From the NCBI RefSeq assembly GCF_000332495.1, contig NZ_AOGW02000001.1, positions 1-23,647 on the forward strand: DNA of 23,647 bases. Reading direction: 5' to 3'. Position numbers and translations under genes: made by a program. Source of the DNA: Leptospira terpstrae serovar Hualin str. LT 11-33 = ATCC 700639 (GTDB lineage: Bacteria > Spirochaetota > Leptospiria > Leptospirales > Leptospiraceae). The notes under the pieces are model-generated. The model worked only from the letters and a program-made list of their open reading frames with translations, did no database searches and had not been told where the DNA came from. This document shows, piece after piece, positions 15,624 to 23,291 of the stretch (position 1 is its first letter; every line of letters starts with the position of its first letter).

Positions 15624-16718
15624 TTAAGCAAGTAAGTCAACTCTTCCTGCTGATTGTACAATAATTGGAGTGTTATGGTTGATCAGGTAAGCTCTTTGCT
15701 TGATATCTTGAGATAGCTGGTCAAGTTGGATGTAAACTAACTCACGCATGGTGTTTTTGTATTGGTTCGGCAATCCATTACTGCTTGAATTAATTGCTTC
15801 TAAAGTTTTTTGAGATTCCTTTATTATTTCCAAATTTTTTAACATTTCATCCTTTTTAGCATTGGAAATTTGGCTTTTCATTAATTCGTTTTCAAGTTTT
15901 CTTTTCTCTCCATCAAGGAAATATTTGAATAATTCGCCTGCACCTTCAATTATGAGTTCCCAAGGACTGTTGTGTGATAAGGATTTTAAATCAAATTGAA
16001 TATTTCCTTTTTTTACTTTTTTGATAAGGTCAACATTTAGTATTTTAAAAGTTTGAGTCGATGGAATAAAGTTACCAAATACAGGTCGTTGTATTATGTT
16101 TATCTTTTTAAGAAAGAATTTTGCTATCTCAGTTTGATTTTTATTTTCTTTTTTGATATTTTTTTGAAAGAAGAAAGAGTCTGTATTGAAAGCTAATTTT
16201 TTTTCTTTGATATATTTAATCATACTTTCGCGTTTTTTCTTCGATTTTGTAATTATTGAATGTTCCAAGAATTTATTGGTCGTTTTTTCGAAAGAATTGG
16301 TAACAAATTCTAAATAATTGTTCCAAAACCATTCTCTTCTAAATCCGAATTCTCTAGCAATTGTAGAGTTATCATACAAGTAATTCAAAATTTGATAACC
16401 ATATTTTAGTTTAAGTATTTTTTCATTCGGTTGTAAAGTAATTGGTAGTCCAATATTTAGTAGGGAGTAGATTGATTTCTCTTCTATTTGGATATCTTTT
16501 AAAAAACTATATGTAAAGTCATACTTAAATGATTCTGAAAGGATGAATATATTTTCAAGTTCAATTCCTTTTGCAACTAGTTTGTTTATTTCATTTAAAA
16601 CCTCAGATTTATAATGATATGATGCTAGTCTTGACAAATAATTTGTGACTTCAGCACTTCTGATTATCTTATCTTTGGTTGTGATTAGTATTCGTGTTGG
16701 ATTTCTATTTTTATTCAT
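15624..16718 (-). CDS. Hypothetical protein with C-terminal coiled coil
   Basis: The 364-residue product is basic, has no signal peptide or membrane segment, and is not recognised. The N-terminal part (RILITTKDKIIRSAEVTNYL) begins like an alpha/beta domain, with an IFILSES strand near residue 57. A lysine-rich helical region follows around 150-200. Residues about 265-312 (KYFLDGEKRKLENELMKSQI onward) look like a coiled coil, and the tail ends IIVQSAGRVDLLA. The organisation of a sensor-like front and helical back might suit a defence or regulatory protein, but no catalytic motif is seen. The ATG is 22 nt from the junction with no Shine-Dalgarno sequence. Confidence 0.75.
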   Translation of the reverse strand: MNKNRNPTRILITTKDKIIRSAEVTNYLSRLASYHYKSEVLNEINKLVAKGIELENIFILSESFKYDFTYSFLKDIQIEEKSIYSLLNIGLPITLQPNEKILKLKYGYQILNYLYDNSTIAREFGFRREWFWNNYLEFVTNSFEKTTNKFLEHSIITKSKKKRESMIKYIKEKKLAFNTDSFFFQKNIKKENKNQTEIAKFFLKKINIIQRPVFGNFIPSTQTFKILNVDLIKKVKKGNIQFDLKSLSHNSPWELIIEGAGELFKYFLDGEKRKLENELMKSQISNAKKDEMLKNLEIIKESQKTLEAINSSSNGLPNQYKNTMRELVYIQLDQLSQDIKQRAYLINHNTPIIVQSAGRVDLLA

Positions 16719-16734
16719 AATATTTTTTTATGGC

Positions 16735-16897
16735 GCATAACGTAAACAGCTACCCGAAGTTCCTCGGAGCTGAGCCTCTGGAAGAGGCGTTAGCGTCGGC
16801 GCGAATCTTGCGGAGGCAAGAGGCGTGCCGGAGAGGAATTTGCCGAAGGCCGAGCGAGGGCGCAGTCCCGAAGCGAAGCGGGCAGCGGATGTTATGC
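16735..16897 (-). repeat. attC site 16 (ends cassette 16), second structural class
   Basis: Core boxes GCATAAC (16735-16741) and GTTATGC (16891-16897). The left end reads GTAAACAG, one base different from its class, and the right end GGATG. The outer stem is GCTACCCG with CGGGCAGC. Confidence 0.95.
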
Positions 16898-16927
16898 GTA
16901 GTTGCAATTGATTTGAATTGTATTGTT

Positions 16928-17200
16928 TTATCTGTTATGGTTTTTTCTTATTATTGGACAATTTATTTTAGTATGAGTTTTGTCCAGGATGTCATAGTCG
17001 AAGTTAACATCATTCCCCCATCCATTTTCTGAATAGCCCGAAGCTGAATACTTATAATCTTTGGCATTGTTTATTTTCCAAACATATCCATCCGTTGCAA
17101 CTACACAATCTCCTGTGTTAAATTTTGAGCAGGTGAGTAGAAATAGTAAGTTAAGAACAAAAAGAATTGTTAATTTTATTTTTGATTCGGTTTTATACAT
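16928..17200 (-). CDS. Small putative lipoprotein
   Basis: The 90-residue product starts with a lipoprotein signal (FVLNLLFLLTC, lipidation at Cys24). The mature part of 66 residues contains DCVVATDGYVWKINNAKDYKYSASGY, broken here for length at the Tyr; it looks like a small beta-sheet domain of the kind seen in short surface lipoproteins. The family is not recognised. It is the second gene of cassette 16, starting 10 bases after the stop of the DUF6680-like gene, so the two are probably co-transcribed. The ATG at 17200 has a poor ribosome-binding site. Confidence 0.65.
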   Translation of the reverse strand: MYKTESKIKLTILFVLNLLFLLTCSKFNTGDCVVATDGYVWKINNAKDYKYSASGYSENGWGNDVNFDYDILDKTHTKINCPIIRKNHNR

Positions 17201-17210
17201 AGTTGATTTT

Positions 17211-17732
17211 CTAATTCCTTTTTATTGTAATATTTAGATCTGAATATCCATTCAGTAAAGATATTAGTTTTTGTCTAAGTTCAATTTGCTCATTTTCTTG
17301 ATCATAATATGCTTTTGGAATATATGAAGTTGATTTTAAGTATGATTTTTCAAACGTTATACCTATGGAAATACCCATGGTATAAAGTAATTCTGTGAAA
17401 TAATCGTTTCTTCTACTTCCCCAAGAAGTATCTTTTTCATCATAAGAATTTAGGTGGGCTAGATAAAGTTTCCACGATTCGATTACTGCTTTTTCTCTCG
17501 TATTGTTGTTGTTAAATTCAACATCGATGGTGTTTAAAGCTTCAACGTGAGCAACTGCTAAAGTATTTGCTCTTGTAGTCATAAGATTTTTGAATATTGC
17601 CAATTTTCTTTCGTAAGCTTTTTTTTTCTCATTTATTTTTTCAGTCAGTCTGACAGCAACTATAGGACCTATAAAAACTGCTATTATCATTATTAGGTCG
17701 GTAAATTTTATTGTATAATCTATATTTGGCAT
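17211..17732 (-). CDS. DUF6680-like membrane-anchored protein
   Basis: The 173-residue product has one N-terminal membrane segment (about 9-28, with a GPIVAVRLTE exit), a charged linker, and then MTTRANTLAVAHVEALNTID at 51-70 and a later WKLYLAHLN and SWGSRRNDYFTELLYTMG. This order, a short anchor, L-M-x-T-R-A, H-V-x-A-L-N and W-x-x-Y-L-x-H-L-N, is what I recall of the DUF6680 group. No activity is known to me for that group. The ATG lies 47 nt from the junction at 17779, with AAGGAAATAAA upstream. It shares its cassette with a small lipoprotein gene. Confidence 0.65.
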   Translation of the reverse strand: MPNIDYTIKFTDLIMIIAVFIGPIVAVRLTEKINEKKKAYERKLAIFKNLMTTRANTLAVAHVEALNTIDVEFNNNNTREKAVIESWKLYLAHLNSYDEKDTSWGSRRNDYFTELLYTMGISIGITFEKSYLKSTSYIPKAYYDQENEQIELRQKLISLLNGYSDLNITIKRN

Positions 17733-17773
17733 TATTTTATTTCCTTATTTCTCAGTGAATTTTTTGCAATTAC

Positions 17774-17934
17774 GCATAACGTAACTAGCTAGCCGACGTA
17801 GGCTGGCCCTGAGCCTCGCAGAGGCGTTAGGGATTGGCACGACGCTTGCGTAGGCAAGAGGAGTGACAAAAGCCTATGTGCCGGAGGCCGAGCGAGGGCT
17901 TGACCCGAAGCGAAGTGGCTAGCGGCAGTTATGC
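17774..17934 (-). repeat. attC site 17 (ends cassette 17), second structural class
   Basis: Core boxes GCATAAC (17774-17780) and GTTATGC (17928-17934). Left end GTAACTAG, right end GGCAG. The outer stem is GCTAGCCG with GTGGCTAGC and the first arm is GCCTCgcaGAGGC. The inner stem GTAGGC is that of the main class, so this site mixes the two. Confidence 0.95.
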
Positions 17935-18216
17935 GACGTTGAAATACTTAAGTAGAATTTTACTCGTCAGCAAACAAGAGCAAGCCCGCTTATTCAAATT
18001 GACTATTTTTAGTCTATCTCTTAAAAAAGCCTTCTGAAGAGTTCCCTAAACAAACCGAAGTAATAAGTAAACACCTCGAGTGCGCGTATATTTAATTAAA
18101 AAATATAAGTCGATAGTCAACCCTAGGTAAGCGCGCATTCTAAAACTATCGGAAAAGAAAAATAACCAAAAGAAAAAAATGGCGCGGGCGAATTTTAGAA
18201 AGCATTTCCAATGTTC
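17935..18216 (-). other. Cassette 17 interior with no convincing protein gene
   Basis: About 280 bases lie between two attC sites without a standard gene. Inverted repeats are dense: GACTA/TAGTC (18001-18014), TATATTT/AAATATA (18087-18107), TGCGCG/CGCGCA (18081-18086 with 18132-18137) and CGATAGT/ACTATCG (18111-18117 with 18145-18151). The last two interlock, as in a pseudoknot. Two tiny minus-strand frames exist: 19 residues (18205-18146, MLSKIRPRHFFLLVIFLFR) and 30 residues (18138-18046, hydrophobic, starting MRAYLGLTID), neither with a good ribosome-binding site. TTGACT at about 18118-18113 could be a -35. It may encode a structured RNA, a small hydrophobic peptide, or only a promoter. Confidence 0.5.
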
Positions 18217-18382
18217 GCATAACGAACTAGGCTAGCCGACGTAGGCTGACCCTGAGTCCCGGAACGGGACGTTAGGGACTGGCCACGACACTTGCGTAGG
18301 CAAGGGGAGTGCCAGAAGCCTATGTGTCGCAGACCAAGCGAGGGCGCCAGTCCCGAAGCGCAGCGGTTAGGTGCTGTTATGC
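18217..18382 (-). repeat. attC site 18 (ends cassette 18)
   Basis: Core boxes GCATAAC (18217-18223) and GTTATGC (18376-18382). The outer stem is GGCTAGCCG with CGGTTAGGT (one G-T pair). The first arm is GTCCCggaacGGGAC; an extra C gives GGCCACG where others have GGCACG. Confidence 0.95.
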
Positions 18383-18403
18383 GCAGTAATTTCTTTAATA
18401 GAA

Positions 18404-19132
18404 TCAAATTGCCAATCCCGCTGATAGATAAAATTGCTGATAAATGGAATTCCTTAATGATCTATCATTAAAAATGTTATCAAAAAGATAAGTTTCGAGC
18501 ATATATGGTAAGTTACTACTGTAGTAATCAGGATTGTAAGTAAAATGTTGGTTAATTTTACCAGCTTCAATGTATCCACGTTGATATTCGAAAGCAATCA
18601 AAATGGAGCTACTTACTTCATGCCTAAATCCAATTCCGAGAGAACTGAAGAGTCTATCATCGAAGATTGTTTTCATTGAAAATGGTTGGGGAGTAATATT
18701 GTTAGCTCGAATGATTGCAAAATTATTTCTTTCGACTGAAAATCCTTTTTCAATTCCAATGTTGAAACTAGTATAAAAGAATTTCCAAAAGAAATAATGT
18801 AAATTCAAAGTAAAAGTTTCAGAATTTTTTGAAGTAGAAAATTGGTATAATCTAGTTGTAGAATAAGAGCTAGTAGGAATAGATTCTAAACTTTTTTCAC
18901 TATTTTTTCCAATTCCATAAGTTACTCCAAGGTAGAGATTATTAGTAAATCCGTATAGAAATTGTAAATTAACGGAACTTTCTATTTCTCTTGATGGTTT
19001 ATCAAAAGTAGTGTTAATAATCCAAGGGGAAATGAGGAAGTGATATTTTTTTCTTTCAACATCATTTGGAAATACTGGCGAGGCAAATAAGAGAACAATT
19101 GGTAAAGCAAGTAATCTAATTTTTTTAATCAT
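18404..19132 (-). CDS. Predicted outer-membrane beta-barrel protein
   Basis: The 242-residue product has a signal peptide (IRLLALPIVLLFASPVFP, cleavage near residue 22) and a body of short amphipathic strands with turns. Typical ones are LYLGVTYGIGK, SETFTLNLHYFFWKFFY and SILIAFEYQRGYIEAG. It ends FYLSAGLAI, a hydrophobic alternating C-terminal strand. A barrel of about eight to ten strands is likely. The exact family is not recognised. The ATG at 19132 lies 28 nt from the junction and lacks a good Shine-Dalgarno sequence. The next cassette carries another barrel of nearly the same length, without obvious close similarity. Confidence 0.75.
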   Translation of the reverse strand: MIKKIRLLALPIVLLFASPVFPNDVERKKYHFLISPWIINTTFDKPSREIESSVNLQFLYGFTNNLYLGVTYGIGKNSEKSLESIPTSSYSTTRLYQFSTSKNSETFTLNLHYFFWKFFYTSFNIGIEKGFSVERNNFAIIRANNITPQPFSMKTIFDDRLFSSLGIGFRHEVSSSILIAFEYQRGYIEAGKINQHFTYNPDYYSSNLPYMLETYLFDNIFNDRSLRNSIYQQFYLSAGLAI

Positions 19133-19154
19133 TATATTTTTTTGAAATTATTGC

Positions 19155-19318
19155 GCATAACGAACTAGGCTACTCGACGTTTCCCGACCCTGAGTCCCAG
19201 CGGGACGTTAGGGACTGGCATGAAGCTTGCGTAAGCAAGGCGAATGCCAGAAGGGAAATGTGCCGCAGGCCAAGCGAGGCCGGTAGTGCCGAAGCGCAGT
19301 GAGTAGCTGCTGTTATGC
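19155..19318 (-). repeat. attC site 19 (ends cassette 19)
   Basis: Core boxes GCATAAC (19155-19161) and GTTATGC (19312-19318). The outer stem GGCTACTCG pairs with TGAGTAGCT, a combination found nowhere else here. The inner stem is GTTTCCC with GGGAAAT and the first arm is GTCCCagcGGGAC. Confidence 0.95.
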
Positions 19319-19332
19319 GAAGTTGCAGGTTG

Positions 19333-20070
19333 TTAAAATGAGATTCCCGCTGCTATATCAGCATATGCTTCTGTATTCCTTCCAATTCCACTATTTGAAT
19401 TTTTTATAATAGGTAAGTTTAAAAGATAATTGCTCAATATATTCGATTCTGCTGAATTTGTTGTCATAAATGTTTCTATGTTTAATTCGGTTTTATTTTT
19501 TTGGAGAAACATGGGTCCGCCAGTAATAGAGAAAAAGAGACCATTTTCTAAAGTAACTTTAAGTCCAATACCAGGAGAGATATAGTAGGTATTTAATTGT
19601 TTTAATTCAACTGAAGCATAACTAAAGCCTGAACCAATTACGTTACTATCAAAGATTGAACTTAAATTTATACCGTAACTTGTTGAGGGCAGATATCCTA
19701 TAGTAGCATTAACGAAAAAAATAGAGTTAAATAAATAGTAATTCATGAAAATTTTTGCAGAATCCTGAAATGCCTTGTCGAATTCCTGAAAATTATATAT
19801 AGATTGATTTGTGGGCAAAAACTTTTGATCATAATTATACTTGTATTTAGAGTTTATAAATATAAATCCTAATTCGGTATTCCCACTAAAATTGTATGAA
19901 ATTCCTAGATATGGTGCGTAGTAATAATTTGAGATACTATTAACTCCTGAAATAATTGAAATAGGTTTCTTACGTCTGTATTCAAGCTGTTCCTCATTAA
20001 ATGATTTTGCATTTATTGAGAAATTTGAAAAAATCAATAATAGAAATATTGTGACTTTTAATTTTGTCAT
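19333..20070 (-). CDS. Predicted outer-membrane beta-barrel protein
   Basis: The 245-residue product has a signal peptide (KVTIFLLLIFSNFSINA, cleavage near residue 21) and glycine- and aromatic-rich strands, such as GISYNFSGNTELGFIFIN and PGIGLKVTLENGLFFSITGG. The C-terminal strand YADIAAGISF ends in phenylalanine as expected for BAM substrates. No specific family is recognised. The ATG at 20070 is preceded by TAGGAT at suitable spacing, and the start is 39 nt from the junction. The stop lies 15 bases before attC 19. Confidence 0.8.
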   Translation of the reverse strand: MTKLKVTIFLLLIFSNFSINAKSFNEEQLEYRRKKPISIISGVNSISNYYYAPYLGISYNFSGNTELGFIFINSKYKYNYDQKFLPTNQSIYNFQEFDKAFQDSAKIFMNYYLFNSIFFVNATIGYLPSTSYGINLSSIFDSNVIGSGFSYASVELKQLNTYYISPGIGLKVTLENGLFFSITGGPMFLQKNKTELNIETFMTTNSAESNILSNYLLNLPIIKNSNSGIGRNTEAYADIAAGISF

Positions 20071-20103
20071 TTTTTGATCCTAAATTATATATTCTGCAAT
20101 TTC

Positions 20104-20265
20104 GCATAACGAACTAGGGGAGACGACGTTCCTCGTAGCTGAGCCTCGCAGAGGCGTTAGCGTCGGCGCGTCTTCTTGCGGAGCTAGAAGCGTGACGGAG
20201 AGGAATGTGCCGCAGGCCAAGCGAGGCCGTAAGTGCCGAAGCGCAGCGTTTCCCCGCTGTTATAC
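20104..20265 (-). repeat. attC site 20 (ends cassette 20)
   Basis: Core boxes GCATAAC (20104-20110) and GTTATAC (20259-20265). The outer stem is GGGGAGACG with CGTTTCCCC. It looks like the site at 14513 on the left and like that at 3831 on the right. Confidence 0.95.
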
Positions 20266-20273
20266 GATGTAGC

Positions 20274-21122
20274 TTATCGCCTAGGAATTTCTGAGATTAT
20301 ACATTCGGCGGAATAATCTTTTTTTAATAGAAATTTTTCTAAAGACAGTTTTGCAAGTTGGGCATCAGCTTTGTTCTCAACAAATATTCTTTTGATACTC
20401 TTTTTATCAAATTTGAAGTTTTTAAATGGGACAACAAATCCATTATTTTTACGAAAGGAATAATTCTTTTCAATATCAAACGTGTCAGCGTAAGTGAGTC
20501 TAAATTCATCTTCTTCAAAATATTTCGGGTGTTTAAAATTTTGAGTTAATAAAGAAAGCGTAAGTATTAATTCTTTCCTAAAAACATCATCATCTTCTTT
20601 GGTATATTTCCCCTCCAATATTAACTTTGTTGATGATTTAAATACTTCGGAGATGAGATTTTTTTGGATTTGTTTATCGTATTCTATATGCCAAACATAG
20701 TATTCTACCGGTAGGCTTTTAAAAAATAGCAACGGATCAATTTCTAGGCAATAGTTTATTTCTTTTCCACCATAAGCTCTCCATTGACTTAGCTTGTCTA
20801 CTGAAGTTGAAAAACAAGCGACTAATCTTATTTCTTGTTTTATTTTTTCCTTTAAGAAGTAGATGAATGAAGAAAGATTATGAGATTTATATGTATCTTT
20901 ATCTTCTTCTTCAATTATTTCATTTATAAGATTTATTACATATTCCCCTGAGTCGGACGGATCATTCATAAATCGAACGTCGGATAACCAAAATTCATTT
21001 GAATCTAAAATACCGAATAATCCATCTAAATTTGTATAATGATAAATATGTTCTTTAAGTTTAGTATTAAATCGAAGTTGATTATATGCTTCATTTGTTT
21101 TTAATTCTTCAAATAATTTCAT
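20274..21122 (-). CDS. DUF2971 family protein
   Basis: The 282-residue product matches the DUF2971 layout: IYHYTNLDGLFGIL (26-39), FWLSDVRFMNDPSD (44-57), CFSTSVDKLSQWRAYGG (103-119), then a YCLEIDP strand, and near the end FRKNNGFVVPFKNF and KRIFVENK. The family is widespread, often in defence or mobile contexts, with no proven activity known to me. The H-Y-T start and ordered conserved aromatic residues invite comparison with ADP-ribosyltransferase folds, but that is inference. The ATG lies 24 nt from the junction with no Shine-Dalgarno sequence. The last residues, EIPRR, precede a TAG 9 bases from attC 20. Confidence 0.75.
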   Translation of the reverse strand: MKLFEELKTNEAYNQLRFNTKLKEHIYHYTNLDGLFGILDSNEFWLSDVRFMNDPSDSGEYVINLINEIIEEEDKDTYKSHNLSSFIYFLKEKIKQEIRLVACFSTSVDKLSQWRAYGGKEINYCLEIDPLLFFKSLPVEYYVWHIEYDKQIQKNLISEVFKSSTKLILEGKYTKEDDDVFRKELILTLSLLTQNFKHPKYFEEDEFRLTYADTFDIEKNYSFRKNNGFVVPFKNFKFDKKSIKRIFVENKADAQLAKLSLEKFLLKKDYSAECIISEIPRR

Positions 21123-21140
21123 AATTTTTTAAGCTATGTC

Positions 21141-21305
21141 GTATAACGAACTAGACTAACCGACGTAGGCTGGCCCTGAGTCCCGAAACGGGACGTTAGG
21201 GACTGGAACGACGCTTGCGTAAGCAAGAGGAGTGCCAGAAGCCTATGTGTCGTAGACCGAACGAGGGCGCCAGTCCCGAAGTGAAGCGGTTAGTCGCTGT
21301 TAAGC
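21141..21305 (-). repeat. attC site 21 (ends cassette 21)
   Basis: Core boxes GTATAAC (21141-21147) and the variant GTTAAGC (21299-21305), matched by GCTTAAC at 22300-22306 across cassette 21. The outer stem is GACTAACCG with CGGTTAGTC and the first arm is GTCCCgaaacGGGAC. Confidence 0.95.
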
Positions 21306-21317
21306 GCAGTTTTTTTT

Positions 21318-22268
21318 TTATAGTTCTTTAATATTTAGGCTTTTTGCATTTTCCCAAAGTTTCATAATTTCATCATTTTTCTCTTTATCACAAAACTCTT
21401 CAAAACTTATCATATTGCTTTCAAAATTAATTATAAGAATGCTTTCTCGTTTAAATTTTTTTGGGATAATTTCAATAGAATTCTCTGGACTAAGATTATC
21501 TGGTGGATTCTCAAAATTGCATTCAGGATAGCTCACCCGACTAAAAATTTTTTGATTTAGAAATCTATTTTCAACTTTCGGATATGCGTAGGCAGCTACT
21601 ACAGAGTAATAGCAAAGTGGTGATTTGTTAATTGGATGAAATTTTAAGTAGTTAGGCTTGTTGTTTAATATGAAATTTAGATTGTAACCTGAATCAATAA
21701 AGTCTCCTTCGGTATCGTCCCAACTAGAAATAAAGAGATTGTTAAATTCGTTATAAATCCCAAATATTTTTTCATTTTTTCTAACAGATGTATAATATTT
21801 ATTTTTAACTTCTGCTATTAGGTAATTATTTGATTTAGAATTTATAAATTCCGAATATACGGCATTTTCTATGTTTATGGTTTTAATTTTTTCTTTATTT
21901 TTCAGTAAGTTAGAGGATTTAAGGTTTTCTATAACATATTCTGAATTTGGGCATAGTTTTTGTTCTACTGCGCTTTGTTCAAAGCTAAGATACGCATCGA
22001 ATAAGTATCCGACGTTATTTAGATACTTTGCTTTTATCCAGTTTCCACTTTTATTATTTATCTGGTCGGGTGTAGTTGGAGAGTCAATTATACTAATTTT
22101 TGAATTATTTGGAATTAAAAGTATCTTATTTGAATTTTTGGTTGGCTTTTCTCGAAGAATTAATCCACCGTCTGCATTTACATATGCAGTTTTGTTTTCT
22201 TTTAAACTACAGTTTGTTTGTAAAACAAAAAGAAATAGAGGAAATAAAGAATAAGCAAATTTATTCAT
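21318..22268 (-). CDS. SH3 domain lipoprotein
   Basis: The 316-residue product has a lipoprotein signal (FPLFLFVLQTNC, lipidation at Cys20). Residues about 28-95 are a bacterial SH3 domain: AYVNADGGLILREKPTKNSN, a KISII strand, GNWIKAKY and VGYLFDAYLS. These domains bind peptidoglycan or peptides; lipoproteins with one N-terminal SH3 domain and a long unknown C-terminal part are common in spirochaetes. The remaining 220 residues are not recognised; they include a CNFENPPDNLSPENSIEI stretch. The ATG is 37 nt from the junction. The envelope location is inferred from the lipobox. Confidence 0.85.
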   Translation of the reverse strand: MNKFAYSLFPLFLFVLQTNCSLKENKTAYVNADGGLILREKPTKNSNKILLIPNNSKISIIDSPTTPDQINNKSGNWIKAKYLNNVGYLFDAYLSFEQSAVEQKLCPNSEYVIENLKSSNLLKNKEKIKTINIENAVYSEFINSKSNNYLIAEVKNKYYTSVRKNEKIFGIYNEFNNLFISSWDDTEGDFIDSGYNLNFILNNKPNYLKFHPINKSPLCYYSVVAAYAYPKVENRFLNQKIFSRVSYPECNFENPPDNLSPENSIEIIPKKFKRESILIINFESNMISFEEFCDKEKNDEIMKLWENAKSLNIKEL

Positions 22269-22299
22269 AGTTAATTTGATATGATTTTACAAAAATTGC

Positions 22300-22465
22300 G
22301 CTTAACGAACTAGGCTAATCGACGTAGGCTGACCCTGAGTCCCGGAAACGGGACGTTAGGGACTGGAACGACGCTTGCGTAAGCAAGAGGAGTGCCAGAA
22401 GCCTATGTGTCGCAGACCGAGCGAGGCCGCAAGTGCCGAAGCGAAGCGATTCGCCGCTGTTATGC
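22300..22465 (-). repeat. attC site 22 (ends cassette 22)
   Basis: Core boxes GCTTAAC (22300-22306) and GTTATGC (22459-22465). The outer stem GGCTAATCG faces CGATTCGCC, one mismatch. The first arm is GTCCCggaaacGGGAC. The right box supplies the stop codon of the cassette 22 gene. Confidence 0.95.
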
Positions 22466-23284
22466 GCCGTCACCAGAATCATAAAACCTTTTATCTCGTA
22501 GGGAAATTTTAATCTGATCAGAAAAATAATCATCAAATTCCTGAAAGTGCAATTTGTAAAAATAATTAATTTTTCTTTCCTTAGTTTCCCCATCTTCTAG
22601 TTTTAAAAGCTCTTTATGTTCAGAATCTAAGCCCATCGAGATAACGAAAAGTTTAACTCTTTCAACTGATGTTAGATTTTTAATAACATTTTTATCAATT
22701 AATCTAATTATGTAAATTGCATTTGCAACTAAAGAAGAGATATCTTTTAATGAAGGGCTGTTTTCCTCAAAATTCTTGATAGTTTTTTCAATGTCTAGAT
22801 CGGAATGATTTTCGGAAATTAGGTTCTTCGATTCAACTAAAATTTTGAATTCATCTTTTGTTAAAGTTGCTTGAGATTCAAAATGAACAATTCTATTTCT
22901 CCAATGAACAATAAGTAACATTAATATTTTACGATAGCCAATTTCTTGGGGATATACATGTTCATTAAAAAAGTTTACACGTCTAACATTTTCTTGTAAG
23001 GCTGAATATTTTAAAAGCAAGTCTTCTGAGAATATTACAGATTTAACGGACTCTAAGTAATGATATATAGATTCAGCTAAGAAGATAAATGTAGATCTAA
23101 CTGCAAACCGGCGTGATTTTTTTGCAGATAATAATGGATCAATAGTATTCCATGTTATGGAGAGCTTTTCCGGTTTTTTGGCAAGACCTTCTCCTACATA
23201 GCTTAATCCGACACAAATAGTATTTAAGCTGTGAATGGAATCTCCAAGATTATTTAGAAATTTTTTAAGATGATTTGTTTCCAT
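22460..23284 (-). CDS. HEPN-motif protein, putative ribonuclease
   Basis: The 274-residue product is helical, with no signal peptide. The helix LMLLIVHWRNRIVHFES (121-137) contains Arg129-Asn130 and His134, the R-N-x-x-x-H pattern of catalytic HEPN domains, which cut RNA and are common in toxins and phage-defence proteins. An earlier helical pair (60-90) would complete the HEPN bundle. The rest, including RVKLFVISMGLDSEHKELLK, is not recognised. The ATG at 23284 lies only 7 nt after a tRNA-like element, and no Shine-Dalgarno sequence is seen, so the element may control expression or be the target or partner of the protein. The TAA is part of the attC core box. The call rests on one motif plus helical context. 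Confidence 0.6.
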   Translation of the reverse strand: METNHLKKFLNNLGDSIHSLNTICVGLSYVGEGLAKKPEKLSITWNTIDPLLSAKKSRRFAVRSTFIFLAESIYHYLESVKSVIFSEDLLLKYSALQENVRRVNFFNEHVYPQEIGYRKILMLLIVHWRNRIVHFESQATLTKDEFKILVESKNLISENHSDLDIEKTIKNFEENSPSLKDISSLVANAIYIIRLIDKNVIKNLTSVERVKLFVISMGLDSEHKELLKLEDGETKERKINYFYKLHFQEFDDYFSDQIKISLRDKRFYDSGDGA

Positions 23285-23291
23285 AAAGGTA

